A DNA stretch of 64,000 nt from Stentor coeruleus (Eukaryota > Ciliophora > Heterotrichea > Heterotrichida > Stentoridae): assembly GCA_001970955.1 (NCBI GenBank), contig MPUH01000128.1, positions 35,703 to 99,702 on the forward strand, read 5' to 3'. Positions 51,110 to 59,364 of this stretch are shown here, piece after piece. Under the pieces are notes generated by a model, which did not search any database, was not told where the DNA came from, and worked only from the letters and a program-made list of their open reading frames with translations. A program made the translations under genes and the position numbers. Numbering within the stretch: the stretch's first letter is position 1; every line of letters starts with the position of its first letter.

Positions 51110-51307
51110 TTTGTAAATGTTTGATTTAAATTAGATATAAAGTTTTTGATAGGCTGAATGGAAGATGTGATTAAAAGGATTGGGAATGGTTTTAATTTTG
51201 GTATGGAACAGAAATTAAATAGGCATAGATATGATTCTGTTTTAAAGAGTCAGAGTTTTCTGAGTACTTTAAAAGTTTAGTAATTCCATGAATGCACTAC
51301 TACTTAG

Positions 51308-51685
51308 TTAAACTGGAGCTATTACTCTAATCATAACAGCGTGTTCTTGTGGTGGGGAATACATGTTTCCAGATGTCCTCATCATGCTCATCAAAAAGAA
51401 ATCATCCTCATGGCATTCCTCAGTGCACTTGGCTGTGAAAACCTGAAATTCCACATTGTTTTCAAGCAAAATATCTCCAGTAAGGTTTTCAAATTCGAGT
51501 CGTGGCTCATATCTACTTGGGATCCAAATTATTCCGTACTCAGTATTTGATGATATCTTCATCTTAGCATAACCATTGACTGGTATGAGAACCATGTCTG
51601 ATCTGTCAAGGTTATAAATCTCCTCACTTGACAAAGCTATACTGACAAGCAATACTAAGCATAAATATTTCATTTTATATTCCAT
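51308..51685 (-). CDS. Secreted protein resembling chagasin-type (I42) cysteine-protease inhibitors
   Basis: 125 aa. The N-terminal signal peptide is about residues 5-20 (MKYLCLVLLVSIALSS). The mature part is about 105 residues of beta-strand pattern. Points of similarity to I42 inhibitors: SNTEYGIIW resembles the NPTTGYxW loop, VEFQVFTAK resembles the xFxFxA strand, and RTSGNMYSPPQEHAVMIRV sits where the RPW loop and last strand fall. The loops are not canonical, and Cys pairs (TAKCTEEC) are unusual. It could inhibit lysosomal or phagosomal papain-like proteases; alternatively an unrelated small secreted beta protein. Confidence 0.5.
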   Translation of the reverse strand: MEYKMKYLCLVLLVSIALSSEEIYNLDRSDMVLIPVNGYAKMKISSNTEYGIIWIPSRYEPRLEFENLTGDILLENNVEFQVFTAKCTEECHEDDFFLMSMMRTSGNMYSPPQEHAVMIRVIAPV

Positions 51686-51780
51686 ATGTTTAGGATAATG
51701 ATAATTATTTTATTAGTTATTTTTTCTATAAAATCTTGATTTAGTATGAAAGGGACTAAGTTAATTTGAGAATAAAGATA

Positions 51781-51922
51781 TTGTAAATTATCATTAGTAA
51801 AAATATAGATTATAGAAATTTATGTTCTACATGGAAAAAATTGTTACTAACTTGTAAATTATCATTAGTAAAAATATAGATTATAGAAATTTATGTTCTA
51901 CATGGAAAAAATTGTTACTAAC
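51781..51922. repeat. 71-bp perfect tandem duplication
   Basis: Copies 51781-51851 and 51852-51922 are identical and end exactly at the stop codon of the minus-strand coiled-coil gene. No N is present. Could be real or an unmerged assembly overlap. Confidence 0.93.
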
Positions 51923-52687
51923 TTACAACAAATTTCCCTCAAAAAGGTTCTTAGTGCTTCTGTCAATAATCAATCTGTTTCTATGCCTTATTCTTTCTCT
52001 CTCGGCTGATTTGTTTTTGATACTTACAAATTCTCTTAATTTAGTGTTTTCTTGTTTCAAAGAGTTGCACATTATTTTTTGTTTTTCAAGTGAAGCTTCT
52101 ACATCAACACAACTTTCTATCAATTTTTTATGCATTTTTTCTAGTTCCATAATTTTTTCTGAATCTTTGAAAGAATTTTGCTGTAGTAAAAGATACTCAT
52201 TCCTCCTGCTTGTTTTATTCCCATTTCGGATTTTAGCTATTTCCGCTTCTTTTTTTGTTATCTCTAAAGCTAGTTCTTTATTTTCTTTGTTAATCATTTC
52301 AATTTGTCCAATAGTTTCTTTATCTTCTTGGCTAAATGTTTTATCCATTTCTTCAAGTCTTGACTGCTGAGATTCAATAAACAATTTTAATTGTTGTTCC
52401 ACTTTAATATGATTCCTAACTTCAGCTTCTAGTTTTTGTAAAGATTCTTGATATTGGTTATTATCAAGAAAATCTTCATAATCCTTCAGCATGAAAAAAT
52501 TATTCTTAACACCGATAAGGTCTTTAAAAATTGTATAAATTTGGACTAGACAGTTTTGAGGACTAGAAACTTGTGAAAAGCTAAGATCGGAAAAACTATC
52601 TTCAGATTCATCACTCTAAATTAATAATACCAATGTTAGATAGTCTTTTTCAACTTTAGCCCAAAGTTCTTGAATAGATTTTTCCAT
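51923..52687 (-). CDS. Coiled-coil protein, one 15-nt intron
   Basis: 249 aa in two exons: 52687-52631 (19 codons, ATG start) and 52615-51923. Without the intron the frame would start inside at 52492 and lose about 60 residues, including a Ser/Asp-rich segment (SDESEDSFSDLSFS) that looks like a casein-kinase target. The rest is a coiled coil (about 70-225) with a basic end. Could be a cytoskeletal or kinetochore-type protein; no family recognised. Confidence 0.8.
52616..52630 (-). other. 15-nt intron (coiled-coil gene at 51923-52687)
   Basis: Minus strand GTATTATTAATTTAG, phase 0. If retained, its own last three bases TAG are read in frame as a stop. Confidence 0.9.
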
Positions 52688-53087
52688 TGGGGTTAAATAA
52701 TAGCTAACTTATATTTTCGTCCAAATTAGTATTGGATAAGTAAAGTTATTATTCTACCCTTATTTTATCATATTATCTTCTAAAACCAGCATCTACCCAT
52801 TCTCTAATTGCATTTCCAAAAAACAAAATACTTAATTATCCTCATATATCTCATCCTTTAAAAATTTATATCACACCATCCTTTATATTTCTCTTAATCT
52901 CAAACCCTACCTCATAAATATCTCAATAAAAAATCATCAAAACTTATCATCCTAGTCTTAATCCTTACAAAATCCATATCACTATTCATAAACCTAATAC
53001 TCAACTTCATAAAACAAAAAAATATACATCTAATAATCTAAATTTTTTATCATATTTCAAAACTAAAGTAAAGGTTTTAGATAATTC
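52688..53087. other. Intergenic region between minus-strand genes, no gene seen
   Basis: Mostly A/T/C with very few G on the plus strand, fitting the 3' flank of SEC61 gamma. No gene seen. Confidence 0.65.
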
Positions 53088-53324
53088 TTAACTAGGAGTC
53101 AGGAGGATATTGTTGATGGGGATGAATACAAGTTTTACAAAAAACCCAATAAAGCCCATAACTGCAAAGCCCACAGCACATGCACCAGCAATTCTAACAT
53201 ATTCTGTTTATCTCTTACCTTTTTTGTCTGGTTTGCTACAGCGATTAAGTAACCTTCTGCTGTCATGAGCGAACTCTTTGATATCACTGATAGTTGAGCT
53301 TACAAAGTTTTGCTTTTCTGACAT
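53088..53324 (-). CDS. SEC61G: SEC61 gamma subunit of the ER translocon, one 15-nt intron
   Basis: 73 aa in two exons, 53324-53219 and 53203-53088; each is too short to stand out alone. The spliced protein has the family pattern: an amphipathic N-terminal helix ([20 protein letters not shown]), the [10 protein letters not shown] motif (RCTKPDRKEF in animals), and one transmembrane helix ([20 protein letters not shown]) ending in INNI. Gamma clamps the two halves of SEC61 alpha during protein insertion into the ER. Length is normal for the family. Confidence 0.96.
53204..53218 (-). other. 15-nt intron in SEC61 gamma
   Basis: Minus strand GTAAGAGATAAACAG, phase 1 (G|AA, Glu). Retention puts an in-frame TAA inside the intron. 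Confidence 0.95.
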
Positions 53325-54283
53325 ATTTATATAAGGTCCACGTGGCAATTATTTTTCAGCGAATATTTGGTTATTATATATTTATAAGTAGGCTTGATAA
53401 TGAAAGCTGAAGGTATGTAAAGATATTTTTATGGCAGGCATTTTTTTTAGAGGTAGTGATTTTTTTTTTGATATTTTTTGATGATTTACTGAGATTTTTA
53501 ACTTAATGAGGCTAAGGATTATGGGTTTTGGTTAGTTTTAAATATGCATATGATGTAGAGGTTGATTTTTGTTGAAAAAGAGTTTTATGATTGTATATTA
53601 GGAGGTACTATATAGTTTTTAAACTAATGGGGATTTATGGGCTGGGAAAGTTTTGTAATATTAGGATTGTTTATTACGCATAAAGGTTGTAGTTTTTTAC
53701 TTGAAAAATAAAGTGAAATTATGCTTGTGGTTTTTTATGTTAGATAGATGTATAGTTTTTTATGTTATAAATATTGGATCTTATACTATTTTAAGTAATG
53801 ATAAATTTGATAAAATCATTTTCCGCGTTTCTATTTAAAAGAAAAAATTCAAACATTAATTCTATGAATTCTCCTTAAAAACTCGAAGTTGATTTTCAGA
53901 GCGATAAATGCTCATACCATATAAAAAATTAAATTTCTATAAACATAAACTAGCAACATAATTTATACCTAAAAAACCACCATAAGCATCCAAAACAAAG
54001 TAAAATTCAAACTCTTAATAAAACCAAAAATAACCCTACACACAACAATTTTTCACACTAAATCTTTTGTTTCAATAAATTTCCACAATCAATCATCAAC
54101 AAAGTATCACCTTTTAAACTACCACTATTTATAATCAAACATCTTATTCCCCAAATATCAACTAAAAACCAGGCTTTTTAAACAATATTCCATAGCCTTT
54201 AACCTCTAAATTTCCTATCAATTACTGCCTTCAAAAATATAACATTCTTCACAATGAAAAGCGCCAATTTTCATATACAATAA
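53325..54283. promoter_or_regulatory. Divergent intergenic region, no gene seen
   Basis: Left half is T/G-rich with few C (5' flank of SEC61 gamma), right half A/C-rich with few G (5' flank of the next gene). A 9-codon upstream frame (ATGAAAAGC...TAA) ends just before the start at 54284 and might act as an upstream ORF. Confidence 0.55.
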
Positions 54284-55486
54284 ATGACTAATATAATAAT
54301 ATCACTAATGGCTTTCTCTCATCATTCCAGAAAACTTTCTGAAGGTAGTAAACCTAGGTTACTAAGTGATACTTACTTTGAAAAAAAACAAAATCATAAA
54401 CGAACTTCTTCACTTACAAGAGATACTTCAATTGAAAAACCTTATATACTAAATGAGAAAAAAAATTCAAGCAATATGAAAGATTGCTTGAAACAGATCA
54501 TAGAAAACATAAGCATGCTTTCAAAACAAACTAGGAAACAAGAAAAACAGTTGCTTTTAGTATTTGCTGTTATTATAGACAATGATTGTGAAAATTTAAC
54601 TGACTCAGAAATATCAAGGAAACTTGTAACTAGTGAATTTCTTTTAAAACTAAGGGTTTTCACTAGCACGATGGCTTTAAGCTTGAAAAATCAGAACAGG
54701 AAAACAGTTGAACGTATTCATAAAGCTTATAAAATATATTCTGATATAAATTTTACTTTGTACGGGTATTCGATTATTAAACTGGTCTTGAGTTTTATAG
54801 AAAAAACATTTGATGTGTTTGGATTAAGGTATAAAAAGGTTAAAATCATTGACTATTTCGATGAAGCTCCTGTTGATAAAAAAATCCGAAGCACATCTTT
54901 AAAAAAATACATAGAGCAAAAAAATATCCCAGACCCCCAATACGAAACAACAAAAGATGATGAGGAGTTCATTTATACAAACCCTGATATAAGAGATTAT
55001 GAAGGAATATTCGATCATGATATCCCAATAATACTTCAAACAGAACCTGATTACAAAGAAATTCTACAAAAAAAATTTCTTGAAAAGCACAGCGCTGTAA
55101 ACCCTTATAATTTCAAGAAAAAACAAGAAATAGAAAAAAAACCTTTCACAAATGTTATGAAAATGAAAGCATTTGATGGACCAAAAGGTTCTAAAGTAGA
55201 AAAACTTAACAAGTTTAATAGTCGGTTGAAAATGTTTAGGAAATTTGAAGATAAATTTGTTGATTTTATGGTGAAAAAATGCAAAGGGAGATACAGAGCA
55301 GATGAAATTAATGATTGGGTGAAAGTGCATAAAAATAATCTTATCGATGAGTTCTTAGGAGAATTAAAAAAAGATAATGAGATTGTATCAGAAAATAAAT
55401 CTCAGGGTATTTACACTCATTTTCATGAAAAGAAAATCATGCAAGAGATGATAAGGAGGATTAGAGATATTATAAAATCTTTATAG
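54284..55486 (+). CDS. Basic protein of unknown function
   Basis: 400 aa, ATG to TAG. The first 60 residues are Ser/Lys-rich. A helical region lies at about 65-190, an acidic middle at 205-260 (DDEEFIYTNPDIRDYEGIFD), and a Lys-rich helical C-terminus at 300-400. A second Met at residue 9 (MAFSHHSRK) could be the true start. No domain, signal peptide or membrane segment recognised. Converges on the S11-peptidase gene. Confidence 0.65.
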   Translation: MTNIIISLMAFSHHSRKLSEGSKPRLLSDTYFEKKQNHKRTSSLTRDTSIEKPYILNEKKNSSNMKDCLKQIIENISMLSKQTRKQEKQLLLVFAVIIDNDCENLTDSEISRKLVTSEFLLKLRVFTSTMALSLKNQNRKTVERIHKAYKIYSDINFTLYGYSIIKLVLSFIEKTFDVFGLRYKKVKIIDYFDEAPVDKKIRSTSLKKYIEQKNIPDPQYETTKDDEEFIYTNPDIRDYEGIFDHDIPIILQTEPDYKEILQKKFLEKHSAVNPYNFKKKQEIEKKPFTNVMKMKAFDGPKGSKVEKLNKFNSRLKMFRKFEDKFVDFMVKKCKGRYRADEINDWVKVHKNNLIDEFLGELKKDNEIVSENKSQGIYTHFHEKKIMQEMIRRIRDIIKSL

Positions 55487-55764
55487 TGTAAAATCCATAT
55501 CTTAAATGTTTTAAAAAACTAGGGTAGTTTTTATATGATATTTTAAAATAATCTAGCTGGTCAGTTTGACGATTTTGTTAGAAGAGTGCATGATATTTCA
55601 AGATATACTAATACCAACCCTCAATAAAATAAAAACCCTAATTTATAATTCCATAAAAAGAATGTAAAACCCTCAACAAAAAATCATTAAAATCTCATTC
55701 AAAAACTATTAAAAAACCTAAATCTTATCCTAATTTTAAATCAAATACAAATTCTATAACCTTC

Positions 55765-56604
55765 TTAATTCATCACCAAACTTTTCGACCATTCCGCAAG
55801 TTTAACTGTATCATCCCATCTATCATCACTAGTTCTCGACTTTAACACAGTAACCAAAAATGGGGTAATCGAATCATTAATAGATGCGCACAAACAAGCC
55901 CCAGCTTTATCAGTAGTCCCAGTCTTAGCTCCATCAAACCCTTTTCCCAACAAAATATTTGTATTTTTCCATACAATTTTCCTATACCCAAACATTGGAT
56001 TATAAACATTCACTACATAATTTTGAATATTCACAATCTCTTTAAAAACCCTATTTTTCATAGCATATGCTGCTAATCTATTAACATCTTTAGCAGTTGA
56101 AAAATTAGGTTTTATCGAAAGTCCATGTGGGTTTTGAAAAGTTGTCGATACTAATCCAATATAATCCGCCATATAGTTCATAACTTTTAAGAAACCATAC
56201 AAAGGGTCAATTTCCATATAGATTTTACCAAAAAACATTGCTAAAGCTATGGCACTATCATTTCCTGAAGGGAGCATAAGTCCAAGTAAAAGATCGTATA
56301 TTGTCAGTTCATCAAATTCTTCTAAATTTGCTGAGGTTCCTTTCATTTTTGAAGCTACTTCTGGTACTGAGATTATTGTACTAAGTGGTATATTTTGCTC
56401 ATCTGCTATTTCTAAACATACAACACAAGTCATGATTTTTGATATACTAGCGATTTCTCGGATTTGGTCATCGTTTTTACCTGCGAGGAATTTTTTTGTT
56501 ATAGGGTCGTATATAGACCATGCTTCACAAGTTACTAATGGAGAATTAGATTGTTTTCTTGATAAAGATTGGCGTTTAGATGGACGTTGAAATAAAGATG
56601 CCAT
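55765..56604 (-). CDS. S11-type D,D-peptidase / serine beta-lactamase-like hydrolase
   Basis: 279 aa. All three active-site motifs of penicillin-binding serine peptidases are present and properly spaced: SISK (53-56, the SxxK nucleophile), SGN (113-115) and KTG (227-229). Local text (ASISKIMT, LMLPSGNDSAIALA, GAKTGTTDKAG) matches bacterial D-alanyl-D-alanine carboxypeptidases of the DacA/PBP5 type. It lacks the signal peptide and the C-terminal membrane anchor of those enzymes, and the C-terminus is short. As the host makes no peptidoglycan, it may act on prey cell walls or on other amide/ester substrates. Bacterial origin by lateral transfer is plausible, though base composition matches its neighbours. 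Confidence 0.88.
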   Translation of the reverse strand: MASLFQRPSKRQSLSRKQSNSPLVTCEAWSIYDPITKKFLAGKNDDQIREIASISKIMTCVVCLEIADEQNIPLSTIISVPEVASKMKGTSANLEEFDELTIYDLLLGLMLPSGNDSAIALAMFFGKIYMEIDPLYGFLKVMNYMADYIGLVSTTFQNPHGLSIKPNFSTAKDVNRLAAYAMKNRVFKEIVNIQNYVVNVYNPMFGYRKIVWKNTNILLGKGFDGAKTGTTDKAGACLCASINDSITPFLVTVLKSRTSDDRWDDTVKLAEWSKSLVMN

Positions 56605-56750
56605 TTGTATTGAAAATATGAAAGGATTTTTGATGATTTTAGGAAAAGATTTTAAAGGCTTTTGTGAAGATATTTTTTATGTTGAAGGAGATAAAAAGAT
56701 TTTTTGGGATTTTATATGCTAAAATATTAAAGATATATAGTTTATTTATT

Positions 56751-58025
56751 ATGGCATGCAAATTGTGTGGAAAAGAGGCAGGATATTTTGGGTCTAAAGA
56801 TTGTGGTAATTCCCATAGAGTGCACAAAGCATGCTTAAAAAAATCGTCTATCGTGTTTAAATCTTTTGAAGACTGTCGCTATTGTATAAAAGAATTTCTT
56901 ATGGGTCTTAAACAATCTGCAATTTGCTTTAAGTGTAGATCTAACCTTGAATCAAATAAAAACAGTTGTAAAAGCTATAAAAATTTATGTGCCAAATGTA
57001 TTCCTATGTTTATTCAAAGACTTCATTATGATAAATGCAAAACATGTAAAGAAATTTGTTTAAACTTAGTTATTCCCTGTACCTTATGCAATGAATTAAT
57101 ACTCCAAGAAAATCTTCTTAAAATCCCTCGTTGTGCAAACCAGCATAAATACTGCAAAAACTGTATAAAATTTCCAGCTTTAATTATAAATGGCTGTACT
57201 CCATGCTCACTATATTTCAACTTGCTTAAAAAAACTGATAATGAAAATGAAGTTATCTGCAATTTATGCGGCAGATTTCCTGAAGGGACTTCTTTTTTCT
57301 GTGAATTTAACCATAGTTACTGTAAAACATGTTTGGTTTTTCTGAAAACTGAGTCATATGTTGAATACCCAAGAGTTTTTAGGTGTAGAAGCTGTTTAGA
57401 TTATATCAAAACCTTATCTATTGGTCCAAATGGGTTAATAAAACCTAAAAAAACTGAAGAAATTAAATATGAACCATCTTATGAAATACAAGAAAATAAT
57501 GTAATCTCTGAAGGTATTGCTTATGATAGTTTAGAAAGAACTGATAAAAATGATATACAAATTGAATATTCAGATACAACTATAAAACTTGGTAATAATT
57601 TACAAGGCGATAAAGAAAATGCTTGGGCGAATATGCTTGTTAATAATTGCTGTCTTTGTGAAAATAAATGTGATTTTTATAATACTTGTGGACATTTTTT
57701 TTGTATGAACTGTCTTAATGAATATACAAAAGAATATATTTATTATACTATAAGTAAGATTATTGATTTTAGTGACATGCAGGAGATTAAGAATAAGTTT
57801 ATTTTACCTTGCTGTTATGCAAACTGTGGAAAAAAAATTACTTTACCTTTGAATATGATTTTAAGTGAGATGACTGTTGGGCCAAAGACTGAATATAGTG
57901 ATTTGATTTATCAGTTTAATCCCTATTTTGAAGGCATGAGGACAAGATTCGTTAGATGCGCTTGCAATTCGGTTGTTGGGATTATTGGCTCTTTACGGAT
58001 GAATTGTCAATGTTCAAGACAATAA
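56751..58025 (+). CDS. Large Cys-rich RING-like zinc protein
   Basis: 424 aa from the ATG at 56751 (MACKLCGKEAG); an open extension upstream is AT-rich, hydrophobic and starts without a good ATG. About a dozen CxxC pairs are spread along the chain. Toward the C-terminus NCCLCENKCDFYNTCGHFFC (about 320-340) looks like a RING first half, followed by LPCCYANCGKKI and a final CACNS/CQC cluster. Probably a ubiquitin ligase of RBR-like style, and perhaps a distant relative of the protein at 33498-34496. Divergent from the S11 peptidase gene across 146 bp. Confidence 0.72.
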   Translation: MACKLCGKEAGYFGSKDCGNSHRVHKACLKKSSIVFKSFEDCRYCIKEFLMGLKQSAICFKCRSNLESNKNSCKSYKNLCAKCIPMFIQRLHYDKCKTCKEICLNLVIPCTLCNELILQENLLKIPRCANQHKYCKNCIKFPALIINGCTPCSLYFNLLKKTDNENEVICNLCGRFPEGTSFFCEFNHSYCKTCLVFLKTESYVEYPRVFRCRSCLDYIKTLSIGPNGLIKPKKTEEIKYEPSYEIQENNVISEGIAYDSLERTDKNDIQIEYSDTTIKLGNNLQGDKENAWANMLVNNCCLCENKCDFYNTCGHFFCMNCLNEYTKEYIYYTISKIIDFSDMQEIKNKFILPCCYANCGKKITLPLNMILSEMTVGPKTEYSDLIYQFNPYFEGMRTRFVRCACNSVVGIIGSLRMNCQCSRQ

Positions 58026-58120
58026 AATTTACAATAAATTCTTAGCATTTTATTAGTATATAAAACATCTATTTTACTCTAGAAAAATAATAAAAATTAA
58101 CATATTAAATTTAAATTTGA

Positions 58121-59099
58121 ATGTACTGGCATAGTAAGATTTACTCAGCATCAAAAGCTCCGTTCCTAATCATCTTTCTCCATGTATCAATCACACAACT
58201 TATCACAATTTTTTACCCTACTCTATACGAAGTGTCGATTTTCTCACTATTTTATTGGTATTATTTATCTTAGGTCTCTACTTGTATTAGTTTTATTCTC
58301 TTATCTTATTGTAGCTTATCGTAATCCTGGATTTGTCGAGCAGCCTATAGAGAATGTTGTGGCTAAGGATAATAATGTTGAAATAACAGCAAGTAAAAAA
58401 AAGGTACTTCATCAAAAATACCTAAGCACTGAAAATGAAGAACAAGAAATTGGGCATGAAGAAATAGTACACGATGAGCATGACCTTAAAATTGAAGGGA
58501 AAATATTAAAGATTGAGGATAAAAAACTAGATGTGAAAGATGGGAAATCAGGAGTTAAAGAAGAAATTGTTATGATAGAAACAAGATTTTGTACTGTGTG
58601 TTTCTTAGAGCAACCACTTAGAGCTAAACATTGCAGAGAATGCGGTAAATGTGTTGCTGTACATGATCATCATTGTCCATGGATTGGTTTGTGTATAGGT
58701 GAAAAAAACAGATTTTATTTTTGGTGGTATTTATTTTTCCAATGCATTTTACTTTGGATATCTGCAGTATTAGTAGTCCAAAGCTTTAATAATGTATACG
58801 GCTGGCAATGGGTAAAAGAAAATTGGGGTAAAATCCCGATATTGATTGTTGTGTGCTTTTTTATTGTTATGGTTACTTGTTTGTTTGGATATCATAGTTA
58901 TTTGGCTTTGACTAATCAGACTACTTGGGAAAATATTTCATGGGAAAAAATCAGTTATTTGAGACAGTTTCCGAGAAAAGATGGAAGCCCGTTTAGTAAA
59001 GGGATTTTGCTGAATGTCTATTATTTTTGTTGCAAAAAATATCCTGATGCTTTTACTATCTGGCACCTTACTAAGAAAACAAAAGTCACTAGTTTGTAG
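58121..59099 (+). CDS. DHHC palmitoyltransferase, one 16-nt intron
   Basis: 320 aa in two exons, 58121-58257 and 58274-59099. The spliced N-terminus supplies the two transmembrane helices (about 13-33 and 37-60) expected before the motif YRNPGF (DPG-type). A charged loop follows, then the DHHC Cys-rich domain: [17 protein letters not shown] and DHHCPWIG (DHHC at 177-180). Two more helices and the TTWEN motif (TTxE) come after. It transfers palmitate from acyl-CoA to Cys of substrate proteins at Golgi or plasma membrane. Starting instead at the ATG at 58182 would give a scrambled N-terminus with one helix lost. Confidence 0.93.
58258..58273 (+). other. 16-nt intron in the DHHC gene
   Basis: GTATTATTTATCTTAG, phase 2 (TG|G, Trp). 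Being 16 nt it also shifts the frame; in addition its last TAG reads as an in-frame stop if retained. Confidence 0.88.
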
Positions 59100-59364
59100 T
59101 TAGATTATATAATTTTGAAGTAGCATGATAATAGGGAAATAGTATTATTTAGAAATTTATGATTTAAGATGATTGTGGAGAATGGGATGATGCTAATTAT
59201 ATATTGTTTAATTACTAAAAGGTTATTCGATTTTATAATACTAATCAAAACCCTAAAACTCTTATCCAACAATCCACATCTTCCAAAATCCTCCTCCTCC
59301 AATAAAAAAACTAAAAAGTCAAAAACTTCCAACTCCAATCTATATCCATTTTTTAATCTATCTA

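Noticed and set aside
51158-51280. 40-codon ATG frame just after the cyclin gene
   Set aside because: Short, lies in a C-poor 3' flank where stop codons are scarcer; no domain, and no 15-16 nt intron links it to the cyclin.
56664-56750. N-terminal extension of the Cys-rich RING protein
   Set aside because: Starts without a convincing ATG and encodes AT-driven hydrophobic residues; MACKLCGKEAG at 56751 is the better start.
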